Counted from the stretch's first letter, positions 36,121-48,719 are shown. The stretch is DNA of 64,000 nt from Oopsacas minuta (GCA_024704765.1 JAKMXF010000044.1:606057-670056), one strand, 5' to 3'. The notes: generated by a model from the letters alone, not told the origin. Program-made: numbers and translations.

Positions 36121-36895
36121 TTGGATATAATTTTATTAAATTGCTATTTTTGTCTGTTTGTTTGTCTGTTGTCAAGGAAAGGATTTATGGAATGTTGTTT
36201 TGAATTCAAATTTCTCAATTCTGAGATGTCACATAATTATCTACTTACCGTCAGGGGGCGGATGGCAGAAAAGCTGGTGGGGGAAATAATTATCCAGCTG
36301 GGGTTCTGGGATCGCTGTAAGCCCCCCAGTGGGGTCCAGGCCATATTTACTATCACTTAAGTTGTCTTTCTACTGTCAAGTAACTTCGAAACTCGAAATT
36401 AACAAAGTTATGTTTAAAATTTGTTTTAAACTGCACGAACGTATCATAATATATTTGTGTTGTTGTCTTTGCTCTTATTAATTGTACATACTCAGCGTTA
36501 CAGCTCACACTCTTCCGTCGTAGATCAATACAAGGTAATAATCTGAGAATTGTCAAATATAATCATATATTGAGGATAAAATGCGAGCGAAGCGAGCAGA
36601 AAATTTCTTGGTTTGCATTTGTTGAATTGTTTCTGTGTATTGACAAATATTTTCAGTATCATTATGATTCCATATCATGTATATTTAATTATTTATCCTG
36701 GTGGGGGATGCATCCCCACATCTCCCCATAGATCTACTCATGCTTACCATGCTTACCAACAAAATATACATAATTCAACAAAACTTGGCTAAATACCACG
36801 AATATGCTGAATCCGATTTTCACACTGTTGAATTTATCATATGTAAATTTATTTGTTATATTATGAATATAAAGTAAACAAATAGTTGAAATCTG
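36121..36895 (-). repeat. CAAA-tract repeat family, copy 2 (long)
   Basis: The two ends of the family, in reverse orientation, lie about 780 bp apart: TTTATTAAATTGC with GTTTGTTTGTCTG and GTCAAGGAAAGGATTTATGG at the left, and CTGAATCCGATTTTCACAC with CATATGTAAATTTAT at the right. Probably a longer member with extra internal sequence; GCGAGCGAAGCGAGC occurs at about 36581. Confidence 0.45.
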
Positions 36896-37565
36896 TAAAT
36901 ATAGGTAGAGACTTGCTCTTAATGTCTGCAATGGTGTAACAAAGTACTCTGATTCCGAATTTCATACTCTCAAGGTACTCGTGTGTAATTCATAACAGTA
37001 TATAATGGATATAGTGATAACGCTGGGGTACAAATATTTGGGCCAATATATCACTACGTATATCCAATACATTTTGTATGGGATAAAAAACAGTAAAAAC
37101 AGTTCTTCCAGAGGGTGAGGGTGATAATTTGTATTCGCAACTTGTGGAGTGTTTTCTAGCCTATCAATGAACCTTAATTCCCTGAAAAATCGAAACACGG
37201 TCAATCATATGTTGATTACTGTTTTCTAAACAAAGTATTCTATATCAATTAATTTACGAGCAGTACGAGCGAGCTGGAAGAATATTCTCACACTCCATGC
37301 CGTGAACAGGCCCTGAGATGACGCTCCAAGGGGCCTCCAAAATCTATATTTCATCGAATAATCATCACAGTAATTGGGTAATATCGCTAATATGTACTTA
37401 TTCCCTACGGGAAAGTGGATGCTTTTAGAGTGGAATTTAATAAATAATGTGATGCAATCCAGCCTTTCCTGAAATAAACCAAACAGTTTCCTACTTTTAT
37501 TTGGTATATGCGTGTACATATTTTCCTATTTTGGCTATCCATTAATTTTCAATATGTATATAGCA

Positions 37566-40500
37566 ATGTCTTCCTCTGACAGCGAAATAACTGAGTTCCT
37601 TAATAAGCTAAAGTTACTCAAATACAAAGATAAGTTTAGAGAAGATGGTCCTCATTATGTTGAGAATGTTGGAGACTTTATTCGTTTTCTTTCAGAACTG
37701 AATTTATTAAAAGAAATTGGTATGACTGTTTTCGAAGTTAACAGATTCAAAAGACTTTGTGAAAAAACAATTGAGGTTGAGTTTATTACTTAGATACAAA
37801 CAAACGCGAATAAATTTAATTAAGTTAAAGTACAGTAACCTTTATATGTGGATGTATAAGTTCCCAGGAAAGCCAAAATATGAAGGCAGCTTTGATTAAT
37901 GATTATAGCTTCAGCCCGATTAATACAGCTGTTGATCCTATTAAATTTATACTTTTTGTTTGATTCTGTTAACAGCCAAGTTACCTAAATCAACTGGTAG
38001 CTCAATATGGCGGGGTTTTGAAATACTTAACCTCTTCATTTGTCCTTCAATATATTGCAATTCATTGCAATCACTTACAGTACGTAATGAATATATTCAT
38101 ATTTTGTTCGTTGATTCTTGTGCCCGTTTACAGTATACTCCATACAATATTTATTGAATATAGTGATATATTGGTTATAGTGATATTTTGGCCCAAATAT
38201 CTGTGTTCCCAGTGTTATCACTATATCTATTATATATTGTAAAGAGTTCAAACGGCGATCCATCATTGCGTTTTAGTTAAGGTATTTTGTAACTTACTTG
38301 AGTAATATCTAAATCATTTTAGTAAAATCTTATTTTGCTGTCTGTTTGTCCTTTCGTTTGTTTGTTTGTTCTTTCGTCGTCAAGGAAAGTATTTATAGTA
38401 TGCTATTTGATTTTTAATTTCGCAATCCTGTCTATTTCGCACTGTAAGTTATCGTGTTTACTGTTAATTAAATAATATCAAATATACTGAATACAACTCT
38501 ATTGAAACGATAATATGAATATTTTCAGTTAATTTTTTGAAATGTAAATAAAATTTAAATTATTAGTAGAGTTTACAGAAAAAATGGAGATTTCCAGATC
38601 TACTATTCCATCTGGAAATTTCGTGTAGAATTGGATAATTCATATATTTCAATTCTAATATATTCCAAAGGAATTCGATAATGCAGAACGTATCCAAATA
38701 TCCAAACCCAGAACAGAGGATAAATTCGGTGAGGCTATCAATGGAAAAGATACAGCTCCTAAATATTGCAGTGCACGATTTTCAAATTTGAACGTATTGA
38801 GAATAAGAACGAAAATATTAACCCAAGAACATATCTTAAGAAAATCTACAGTTGTAATTACTGTTGACCTATCATGGTTGTATTACCAGTTAATTTCAAT
38901 GATTCACAAATCATTACAGAGAGATGTACATGGGATTGTCTTTGAAAGTGTAGAATTATATTCTGCTACAGGATACCCATTAGCTCTGAACCCACCCAAA
39001 TATTTTGAACAAATATCCAAATGGAATTTAGAACAAAATGATCTGTTGTACATTTACCCAAAGAAAATACAATCAGAGAAGATTATTTCTTATACACGAT
39101 ATAAGGATCCATTTCACATCAAAGTTAGAATTGAGAAGATGGATGTTTCTATCCAAATAGAGTTACGCCATGTTGTGATATTCTGTTGTGATCTCAAAAC
39201 TCTCATTTCTTTACAGCTCCATTTACCAGCAGAAATACTAACATTGCAATTTCTTTACATTAATGACAACATAAAAGAAAAACCTGATGATAGATTGGAA
39301 CTGGAGTTAAAGCAAGTTGAAGATGAACATATATTAATCTCAGTACAAATACTAGAAAGTTTCTGGAAAGGTGATAGCTATCTGGGTGCATTCAAAAGTA
39401 GTTTATACACTAGTTGTATTCCTCAAAATATGAGTGATTGGGATTGTTTCAATTGTTTACTTCTCTACTTATCCAGAGTTAAAACGAATATAGGCAGAGA
39501 ACGCTTGTTGTCTATGCTAGGTCTTGTCCGTAGAATATCTTGTTCTCCTCCTTTAGTATTATCACTACATAGATTGCTCAACGAATCTAAACTATATCTC
39601 CCTCACAGAGTTGCTATTAATGAAGGTATCATCACCACTCTGTCTCTTCTCATTTCGGAATCTAATCCTGGAATAGAGAATTTCTCTATGTTTTGGATGT
39701 ATTTAGAAAAGTATGCAGAGAATAAACATAAAGATACAGAAGTATACGAGACACAATATATCTCGAAATACACTAGAGAGAGCCCTAAGGATCATGAAAT
39801 AAAGAAACTACTACAAGCTTTCCCAGAAGCAGAAGATGTCATTGTCACTTGGAGAAACTGTCCTTCTGCTTATGAGCCATTTCTATACAGAGGATTATCT
39901 GTAACAGAATTCTCACAAAACAAAATTATGCAAAGATTCCCACTGAAACATCCCATTGAATTATACCAAGAATTCATCAATAACGGTGATAATTATGGGT
40001 TGTTACGGCCACCATCACAACTCAGTAGTTATTATATATTCCTCGGTCGTACAAAGGGAAGGTATGGATATTTCGACTTCTTTAATCCTAATGATGGAGA
40101 ACGTGTTTCATGGAATCCTCAAGATAAAATCACTTCAGAAAATCTGCATATTGAAAACACCAAACAATACCAAATGCTGATAATCATCCTAGATATCAGT
40201 AAGGACATGGATTACGGATGTTATGAATATTCTGCTGGGCGTGATGCTAAAGAACCAAACCTAATAACTAGTTCTTTAGAAATGGCATTAAGGATAATTG
40301 AACTGCTTGTGGACAGTTTGATAGGTTTGAATTGTAAATATTTGCTAAGTATTATTCTCATATCTAATAGTCACCAACAATTCATACGTGGCGTCAATGT
40401 GTTTCAACCGCTTACATTAGAATATGTTAAGACATTGCACAGATTGAGAGAATTTTTAGAGACAACCCCTTTAAATGAGAATCCTTACAAGCGCAAGCCT

Positions 40501-41715
40501 TCACAAGGTATAATTGTTAACGCATTATTCCTTTTAGTAGATGAATTTAAGCCATACGAGAATACTACTCAAGTTTTTCTACTTACAAATCATTATTCTG
40601 AACGTAAGTACTATGGTTCTAAACAAAACAGTATAGTACAGAAATTGACTCATCATAAATTCGTATTAAATGCATTAATCTTATCTGATCATAAGTCTCA
40701 CAATTTGTCAGAAATATGTGCAGCTACCAAAGGGAAATATTTCGATCAGATCAATATAACAAATTTACAACAAAGTCACGAGAAAATATCCTCACACTAT
40801 TTACTGGAATATTCTTCCCTAATTCAAGATATTGTAAATCCGTTAAACTTGGATAGCTATAAGATGATACTTTCTGATTTCAGTAAGAAACTCTCAAGCT
40901 CTGAGTCTGTATTAGAATCAGCTCAAACAAAAAAAGAAAAAGTATATACTTATTTATTTCAATCCAAGAAGATTCCAAACATAATATACATATTAAAGCT
41001 TATATCCAACTACCTCAGAAGCCCTAATCCTTATTGTAAGATATATTCAATACATGATAATATTCTAAATTGGATTACTATCATCCAAGGACCTGAAAAT
41101 TCTCCTTATCAAAAATCAATAATGTTTTTAGAATTCAGTTTTGGAATAGATTTCCCACGAAAACCTCCAACATTTCGTTTCCTCTCCTATCACTACCATC
41201 CAAATATCAGAAAAACTGGAGAAATTTGTCATCCCATCATAATTGAAGATTATCATCCTAATATTACTCTGAGACAGATGCTAGATTCTATATACGATAT
41301 GCTATGTTTTCCTATTCCTTCTCACGCTGTCAGGTACAAAGTATTTGAGATTTTTGTATTCTATTTTGATGTATTTAAAAGATTAGTAGAATCGTTTATA
41401 GAAGTTTTCGGATCACATTTAACCTTAACTGATTGTTTGCAAGATTTATGTATCAAAGAATCATTGAATGTTCATCCAGAGCCATTTCTCTGTCCTCTCA
41501 CAGGAGAATTATTCGACTCACCAATGATTACCCGAGAAGGTGATTCCTATGAGCGTCATGCTATCCTACAGCATCTGAAACATCATCAATATGATCCTCT
41601 CACTAAAAAAATTCCTCTAACAGAAGCTGACTTAATACCGAATACTGCATTGTTGAGTGCTGTTCATAAGTACAGAAAAAAGTGTTGTGAAAAAGAATAC
41701 TGGTGGGAGCATTAA
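37566..41715 (+). CDS. SAM-UBL-vWA-E2-U-box fusion protein (paralog 2)
   Basis: Exon 1 37566-37775 (SAM, 70 codons) joins exon 2 38671-41715 in phase 0, giving about 1,084 residues. No ATG lies near the start of the long frame, which supports a spliced N-terminus. The conserved middle region reads LGLVRRISCSPPL. The vWA region (~570-750) is degenerate: DISKD (Asp578) replaces DxSxS, and LTNH stands where paralogs 1 and 3 have LTDG, so metal binding is probably lost. The E2 domain (~845-965) keeps a true HPN (YHPNIRKTGEICHPI) with catalytic Cys923. U-box at ~1006-1072 (FLCPLTGELFDSP, SYERHAI). C-terminus WWEH resembles paralog 3 (WWDAAH). Expected role as for paralog 1, with a non-metal vWA. 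The donor is GTTGAG, weaker than usual, so the exact exon edges are less certain than the domain calls. Confidence 0.82.
37776..38670 (+). other. Intron between SAM exon and body of paralog 2
   Basis: 895 bp. Contains an ATAGTGATA-rich imperfect palindrome (about 38155-38235) and a partial CAAA-tract repeat (38321-38470, reverse). Confidence 0.5.
38321..38470 (-). repeat. CAAA-tract repeat family, copy 3 (partial)
   Basis: Recognisable by GTTTGTTTGTTTGTTC and GTCAAGGAAAGTATTTATAG in reverse orientation. The far end is not clear. Confidence 0.45.
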
Positions 41716-43841
41716 TGGATTGCTTTAAATGTGACTTTCTTATATTTTTAAGACTTTATATTCTATTTATAATTGACTCTGCCTTTAACAGATTTCACGG
41801 ATAGATTTTCAAAAAGTTGACAACCATGCGATTCCCTGTAGCACATGATTGTTGTCACAAATAAATTGCTGGAGGTATAAGCGCAGAACCTTCTCGAGCC
41901 CCCTCCTTTGGTTATAGAGCTAATACAAAATATATGTGTGAGACCCCTGGATCGTTCGAATTTTTATCAAGTTCGGCGCCCCTGGCCTGAGTGTACTAGG
42001 AATCTCCAGCAACCTATTTAGTATGACAATTATGGAGTTTCGGAGGGATTCGTATCTAACATAATATACATCATCCACAACTCATGGTTAATTAAGTACA
42101 CTAGCATATAATAGGACCATTTGTTGTCCACATACTCCTTCATTCGCTCTTTCTATCTCTGCCATGTCAGAGAATTACAAAATCTTTGCCCAGCTTATAG
42201 AATCCAAATATTAGTTACTTATCGATAATCATCAACGGTTTTAACATACACCTCAAGTGGTTAGACAAGCATTTAGGGTATTCATACCAGACGTCCTGAG
42301 TCCGAGCATGAAACAGATTTGTCCTGATTTGTAGATTTTTTATTCTAGCGAAGTATTATAGTCAATTAATTGTACAATTGCCTTTTGTTAAGTTTCCTAG
42401 TTATCACTAACCACATTAATGAGACAATCCCAATAAATGCTTGGGTTTTTCAAAATTTTATAATATGCTCAATTACAGTAGAACCTCCCAAAAGGGTGTT
42501 TGGACTCGGGGTGTAGAGTCAGGCTTCATACCGAGAGCCCCCTTTGGAAATACCCCACTTCTGACATACACGAATTTTACTGTTATTTTCGTTCATTTTA
42601 ATGAGATTTACCCCCTTCATATTTACAATATATATTCAGGCTGCCTGCTCATGGGATTTGAGGTTAGAGAGGTTATCGAATATTCTAAGTCCAAATATGA
42701 TATTGTAAACAACATTTCATAAATATTTTTCACTTTTGGGTGACAAAAAGTAAGCAGATTACAGACTATGGTAGTATCATGTTTGCTACGGTTAATATTA
42801 TGATTTTATGTACTCGAGGGCCGTAGACCCGAGTGCCGCCGCGAAGTGTTCGCAACCGCGTACTCTTTAATGAAAGTTTATACATTTGTAAAATTGCAAG
42901 ATGAAAGAAATTATGTACACATATGTATAATCACGAATTCCTCAAGTAATATATACGACGAAATGAATACTTTCGTGATCATTATATGTGTGCACAATGA
43001 TATCCGGGCGTTTCGGCCCCACGAGTGAATTCGTCCTACAGTATCCAGAATTCCAGATAGAGAGCTTGACAAGTTTTTGATTGGAATTCAAGTATATTTG
43101 ATTGTGGAAGGGTCTAAGGTGATAAAGGAATGAATAAGGGCAAAAGTTTGGTTGGATTTAGTAAGCAGAGGAGTGATTTAAGTGAATAAGAAGATAAGTT
43201 TAGCTATAAATAGTATGCAGAATGATGTTTTAATTGGAATGTCTTCAGGCCGAATTTAGGCAGAATTAGATTGAGGCCGAATCCCCATGTAATTCACACA
43301 ATTTCTTTCATCATGTAGGTTCACAAACGTTCAGACTTTTTATTAAATATGGAAACAAATTTACGCTGTAATATTAATTCGATATAGGATCAGAAATGTA
43401 TTATATTGCCCAAATTCAGGGGCGGCTGGGGCAGCCTGAGCCGCCCCACCTTTTATGTGAAACTCTTGGTACTTAAAATTTCGCGGGTGTGGTTCGCGAT
43501 ATTATATTTGTGATCTTTTGATAATTCAATTTTTATATTTGAGTAATGAGTTCAAGCCGGAGGATCTTATATAGTAAAATTAAAATTTGTTATAGATTAC
43601 TAAGAGCCTTTGGCTCGTCGCTTCGCGATGAACTCTACCCATTGCGCCTCGAGGTATCCATTATTCTCCAAATTGATGGCCCCATTGAGTATTATAATAT
43701 AGATATATTTAGAACAATGTCAATCAAAAATATACTTATATTGCACATATATTATTGAAATATTTGTAAGATCAACCCCCCTTGTATCCGCTGAGAGCAA
43801 CTACCTAAGTAAATTTGAGATATTGCTAATTGTTTCCTGTA
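41716..43841. other. Intergenic region without recognised genes
   Basis: 2.1 kb between paralog 2 and the Tc1-like element. Short GC-rich blocks around 42815-42860 (GTAGACCCGAGTGCCGCCGC) resemble the internal hairpin text of other repeats in the window. No coding exon recognised. Confidence 0.45.
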
Positions 43842-45216
43842 CAGTCTGTTTCAAAAGTATTGGCAGTAGTTCATATTTCATATTTCCTAAGCCTATTCAA
43901 TTGTGTGATTGTATTATCTATTGATCTTGACGATATTGCATACTTAGATAGTCATCATGAAATTTATCATTAATCATGATAGACTTTCTTAATGTTTACC
44001 TCGATTCAGATATTTGAAACGGGGAATTTTGAGGCATAAAATTTCCCACCGCCACAGCTGCCAATTTGATCTCATTTAATAAAACAAATTATATTTTAGC
44101 CCTATTTGTAGCTAAATGTCGCAATTAGAACAGGGAGGAAAATCAAAATATTTATTGATGCAGGTATTACTTCAGCGAAGGAAATCTCTGCTAAAACAGG
44201 GATACCATTGAGGACAATTTTTCGTATAAAATCTATACTTCGTGAAGGCAAAAGCATAACACATAAAAGTGTTAGTGGGCGTCCCAAGGCTATCACATAT
44301 TCACACAAACAATCAATTATACGAACGTTAAATTATCATTCTAAGATCTCTATACGTTCTGTACACGCGAATCTCTCTTCCAATACACCGATGCTCCGTC
44401 AACTTCAACATTTTACCGGGCAACTCGTGCTTGTGGATTTAACTTTAAACAACCTGTTATGGGACCATTCATTACCCCATTAATAGCTAAAAACAGAGTT
44501 GAATGGTGTAAAGATCATGTGAATTATTGTTGGGAGAATGTATTCTTCACAGACGAATGTTCTATTTGGTTAAATCGGGGTAGTGTTGGCATGTGGACTA
44601 AAGCAAAAGAAAATCCTATTCTGAAGGTTCAACGGCACACACCAAAATTACACGTTTGAGGAGGGATTTCTTCCATGGGAACCACTATATTGAAGATACT
44701 TACTTCTAATTTTGTCTCCAAATTGTATATTGATACTCTGAATGAGTGTTTAATCAGAACAGCTGATGTTTACTATCCTGAGGGATGGATTCTGCAGGAA
44801 GACAATTCCCCAGTTCATAAATCTAAGCTCAGCAAAGAGTGGAAAGATAGTGAAAATATTCTAGTATTGGATTGGCCTGCCTATTCTCCATACTTATATC
44901 CAATTGAGAACATCTGGGGAGTCCTAAAGCAGAGGTTGTCAAAGAGACCTCTCAATAACTTGGCTGATTTAGAAGTAGCTATAATTTACGAATGGGAGAC
45001 TTTTACCCCCGATTTCCTGAAAAATTTTATATTATCTATGCCTAACCGTGTAAATATGTGCATAAATTCGGGAGGGGAGAAGATTAATTACTGAAATTTT
45101 GTTTACAGATTTATCTTACCCGTAGAATTTCGTAGTATCATTATCTATTTGCTATTTGTTCCAATTTCTGAAATATTAATATTATAATTTACTGCCAATA
45201 CTTTTGAAACAGACTG
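43842..45216 (+). mobile_element. Tc1-like transposon
   Basis: A 1375-bp element with terminal inverted repeats CAGTCTGTTTCAAAAGTATT and their exact complement at the right end. Flanked by TA at 43840-43841 and 45217-45218. Encodes one broken transposase on the plus strand. Confidence 0.92.
44116..45094 (+). pseudogene. Tc1-type transposase, broken
   Basis: ATG at 44116, then a shift within the first 20 codons into the frame holding the helix-turn-helix text (DAGITSAKEISAKTGIPLRT, GRPKAI). A second shift between about 44400 and 44460 leads to the catalytic domain: FFTDEC (first Asp), QEDNSPVH (second Asp) and SPYLYPIENIW (Glu). The codon at 44657-44659 is TGA where the family has Trp in VWGGIS, a single-base nonsense change. 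Three lesions make it inactive; the intact terminal repeats mean it could still be mobilised by a related transposase. Confidence 0.88.
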
Positions 45217-45388
45217 TATATTATTAAAAACAACAATATATTTACATATCGACGGACAAACAAACAAACAAACGAACAACAATTGAGATTTAAAATATAG
45301 ATGTTGTTTACAATACCATATTCGGACTCAGCATACTGGAATACTCCAGTATAGTCATTGAAAGTATGATTCTACCTCAATCTTGAAA

Positions 45389-45618
45389 TTTGTTTACTTA
45401 TATCATAAAACAACAATAAATTTACATATGAGTAATCCAAAAGTGTGAAAATCGGATTCAGCATGTTCGATATATTTTTTGAAGTTTTATTGAGTTCTAT
45501 TTACTTCCTTGATAAACACGAAAAATACATAGTTATGCGACAATTTCAAAATTGCATACCGTAAATCCTTTCCTTGACAACGGGCAAACAACAACAATTG
45601 TGGTTTAATAATATAGAT
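45389..45618 (+). repeat. CAAA-tract repeat family, copy 4
   Basis: Near full-length forward copy: TTTACTTATATCATAAAACA at the start, CGGATTCAGCATGTTCGATA inside, and CTTTCCTTGACAACGGGCAA followed by AATAATATAGAT at the end. A shorter related fragment precedes it (45228-45303). Confidence 0.6.
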
Positions 45619-46046
45619 ATTACAGAATTAGATATATTTATTTGATCACTTAGTTTGAACTGCCATAACTTAGGCTCAACTTTAATTTGCATTGAGAACA
45701 AATGTAATCTCTAGGGGAGTTGTTCTCTTAATCTATATTGGAGGGGTTCTCGATCCCCTCCAATTCACTTTATTTACTCTACGATCATCACAATTCAAGG
45801 CCGCCCCACCTAAAGCGAGCTTCCGCCGTGCCTGTGCCCAATAGCAACAATATAATGTTTGGGCAAACATTTATCTCCCGATTCAGACTGGGGTATTGAT
45901 TTGATTAGTCCCTTGAGTAAATTTGAAATTATTTTCAATAACTTGGGTATATTCGGAATATCTATAGAAAGTTGAGTAGTCTTGAATATTATAAACATTT
46001 TTCGAAAAACTTGGGCATTTTTAAGATTTACCTTATATACGTATAT

Positions 46047-46285
46047 ATCTATATTATTAAATCTCAATTGTTGATTGTTTGTTTGTTTGTCCTTTGTCAA
46101 GGAAGGATTTATGGTATGCAATTTGAAATTGTTGCATAACTATGTAATTTCGTGTTTATCAAGGTAGTAAATAGAATTCAATAAAAACTTCACTAAATAC
46201 ATTAAAGATGTGGAATCCGATTTTCACACTTTTGGATTAATCATATGTAAATTTATTGTTGTGTTTATATATATAATGTAAAAAA
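46047..46285 (-). repeat. CAAA-tract repeat family, copy 5
   Basis: Reverse copy beginning ATCTATATTATTAAATCTCA, then TTTGTTTGTTTGTCC and GTCAAGGAAGGATTTATGG, and ending GTAAATTTATTGTTGTG. Almost collinear with 45389-45618 read on the other strand. Confidence 0.6.
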
Positions 46286-46464
46286 CTTGTTGAAATATAC
46301 TTAACATAAATTTATTAATACAAATTTGCAATTGTATATTTTGATAAATTCGAGGCACGAAGTGCCGAGTCTCATGCTAACACAAAGTGTTCGTAAGCCG
46401 TGCAGTACCAGCAAGCGAAGCAGCTCCTATATATATATTAATTGCGTTTTAATAGTATAGATGG

Positions 46465-46592
46465 CAGTGCTCGACGAATCCAGTGCTTTGGTGGCTATAG
46501 CCACCAGAATTTTTTCTTAAGCCACCAAAAAATATTGTATTTTGGCTTAGTAATGCTAGATGGTGGATAGTCATCAATTTTGTCGAGCGCTG
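46465..46592. mobile_element. hAT-type MITE with perfect target duplication
   Basis: 128 bp starting CAGTGCTCGACGAA and ending TTGTCGAGCGCTG, flanked by a perfect 8-bp duplication ATAGATGG (46457-46464 and 46593-46600). Confidence 0.9.
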
Positions 46593-46793
46593 ATAGATGG
46601 GTCATTATCAGGGCTCTCAAGTCTCAACCTGGAAACTTCGTCATAAATTTCAACATTTTATCGTGATACATGCAATTTAGGTACTAATTAGTTTTCTATA
46701 GTATTTGTATACTCGAAATCGTGAGAGTTGAGACCCCTGCATTATAATTGTTGGACATACGTATGCTCCATTACAGCAGTTTATTTCAACAGC

Positions 46794-48032
46794 ATGGCTG
46801 AGAGGAAGTATGATTTGCTCCTCTACAACACTAACAAGTATAATCAAGATCAGCCTAAGCCTCAGCCATGGTACAAAGAGCGTATACAAACTAAATTCCT
46901 ACAGGCACACCGATCACTAGCACTTGATTCTTCTCAATGGAAACTATTCAAGAACAATCCAGATGATTTTAGAGATGGAATCCCTCCCTCCTCTGAAGAT
47001 ATTCTATCTCCAAACTCATCTCATCTCCACCTCCCACTGATACACATAACCAAAACACCTAACTCTATTCCATCGCCTAATTGGGAAGGGAAGAAGATAA
47101 GAAAGAAAGATGCTCTCTACTGCAGAGCTCTCCCCGCTCAACAGAAGCGTAGAGAATATATACAAGCTCTTGAGGTTGAGTTAACCTCGCATCCTACACA
47201 ACTGTATCCTCATCTGATGGAGGCAATACCGCACCAGTTACAATCTCGTTATAATGACGTCATATCTACAGACAGTTCTGCTCCTTTTACAGATAAACAT
47301 AAGAGTATTACGTCACCCCTCGATTGTCCTACACCCTCCTCCTCTAAGAAATCATATCTCTCTTCAGCTACAAGTGAGGTTCAGTCAGAGATAGAATTAG
47401 GGGAGCTATACAGATTTCCTTCTCTCAAATCTACGAACAGAAGCAGATCTGTTTCCTCTGATTGTGAGCCAGTAGAGTCACGGGAAACAGATGAGCTTAC
47501 TCTCCTTACTGAGGATCTATGCTCATGGGCTAATCACCTGAGTGATAATGATGATTCCTTAGAACCCTCTCATATACGAGCTCTCTTCAGTAATACTTTT
47601 GATAACAACAAACTGGCAACTCTGGCACCAGTACAAGTTGTAGATCTATCTAACATACCTGGAGAACTCAAAGTAACACTAATAGACACAAATGAAAGGA
47701 ACGATACTCAACTCAACAAACCCTGGCAGCCGAATTCTGTCAGCTGTCAAATAGTACCTGCTAAACCTGTCCGTACCAAATACGGTGAGTGGTATATACC
47801 GGTACATTTGTGGAGAGCCCGACCTAAACACGAGCATCTTAACCTTCCCAGTATCCAGGAGCGGGAGCAGAGTAGGAAGATAGGGAGGATGGCAGAGCTA
47901 GATAAGGAGATATCAGAGTTACACAGTGCTTCTCTCTTCCTCAAACATCTACAAAAGAAGTCATATAGTAATCAGAAGGTACATATCCCATCCTTCTTGG
48001 GGCTCAGAGAACGTAACTCTCTATCCAGCTAG
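46794..48032 (+). CDS. FAM47-like protein (tentative)
   Basis: A 412-residue frame from ATG at 46794 (MAERKYD). A nearby upstream continuation lacks an ATG, so this start is preferred. Mostly hydrophilic and Ser/Pro-rich, probably disordered, with no signal peptide or membrane segment. Near residues 324-350 it has RTKYGEWYIPVHLWRARPKH, resembling the YGAWYL...LW block of the vertebrate FAM47 family as I remember it; that family has no firmly established biochemical role. A charged helix-like segment (about 355-385) follows. It starts about 200 bp after a hAT MITE and has no visible introns. The FAM47 label is tentative. Confidence 0.6.
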   Translation: MAERKYDLLLYNTNKYNQDQPKPQPWYKERIQTKFLQAHRSLALDSSQWKLFKNNPDDFRDGIPPSSEDILSPNSSHLHLPLIHITKTPNSIPSPNWEGKKIRKKDALYCRALPAQQKRREYIQALEVELTSHPTQLYPHLMEAIPHQLQSRYNDVISTDSSAPFTDKHKSITSPLDCPTPSSSKKSYLSSATSEVQSEIELGELYRFPSLKSTNRSRSVSSDCEPVESRETDELTLLTEDLCSWANHLSDNDDSLEPSHIRALFSNTFDNNKLATLAPVQVVDLSNIPGELKVTLIDTNERNDTQLNKPWQPNSVSCQIVPAKPVRTKYGEWYIPVHLWRARPKHEHLNLPSIQEREQSRKIGRMAELDKEISELHSASLFLKHLQKKSYSNQKVHIPSFLGLRERNSLSS

Positions 48033-48719
48033 TAATCATATAACTCATAACATTCTGTATTGTATTATCACTCACTTACTGCACTGTATACTATCAAAAT
48101 AAGTACAACCTCGATTATCCGAACTCGTTGGGACTGGTCAAAAGCGTTCGGATAACAACAATTCGGATAATCAAGGTAACACTGATTATTATTATATAAT
48201 ATACGTATAGCGTAGGGTGACTATTGTACAGGATTTTAGCCCAAATTCGTATTTGTTCAGGCATATAATGCTCTGGTCCAGGATTTAGTACATAAGTACA
48301 GGATTCTCGAGATTATAATTAGAGATCAACGCCTAGGAGATGTTAAATTTACTCAAAGTACGAATCATCACTCATTTTAGGACCTATATGCTTATGGTAT
48401 ATAATCTTACTTTAGCTATGCCTGTCACTTTTCTGAAAGATATACGGGAACTTCTTAAACTGGCTATCAATATGAGCGGGCAACCATGTTAGATGAGATT
48501 TTACGCTATTTCTATTACAAAATACACATGCATCCATTTATAGTTTTATACATATACTTGTCAAATAATATAGTATCCAGGACTTGTGATGGATTTTCAA
48601 GATTGTGTCCGGGAAAATCAAGGATTTCTCGGTGATTCATTTGTCAAGGATTTGAACCAAAACCATTTGGTCACCCTAGTATAGCGTATGAATAATACTT
48701 TGCTTATTTATTTAGATAA
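48033..48719. other. Intergenic spacer
   Basis: Contains a 70-bp hairpin with pogo-like ends (48108-48177). Otherwise AT-rich with no coding potential. Confidence 0.5.
48108..48177. mobile_element. Minimal pogo-like hairpin element
   Basis: Ends ACCTCGATTATCCGAA and TTCGGATAATCAAGGT are near-perfect inverted repeats of the type found at Tigger/pogo termini; GTTCGGATAAC occurs inside. Confidence 0.5.

Larger units (their letters stand above)
34944..37565. other. Intergenic region between the divergent paralogs 1 and 2
   Basis: Contains the 333-bp palindrome (35647-35979) and a long copy of the CAAA-tract family (36121-36895). A palindromic ATAGTGATAA...TTGGGCCAATATATCACTA segment near 36996-37075 recurs inverted at about 38155-38235. 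No gene recognised; promoters for both paralogs should lie in it. Confidence 0.5.
45217..46793. other. Repeat-filled intergenic region
   Basis: Contains two or three copies of the CAAA-tract family, the GAGGCACGAAGTGCCGAG hairpin text (46350-46370) and a hAT-type MITE (46465-46592). No gene. Confidence 0.55.

Noticed and set aside
38788-38788. Start of paralog 2 at 38788
   Set aside because: The codon there is TTG, not ATG; the frame is open further upstream to an acceptor, so the N-terminus must come from another exon.
42441-42722. 93-codon frame as a gene
   Set aside because: Begins in text resembling a transposon terminus (CAGTAGAACCTCCC) and has no protein features.
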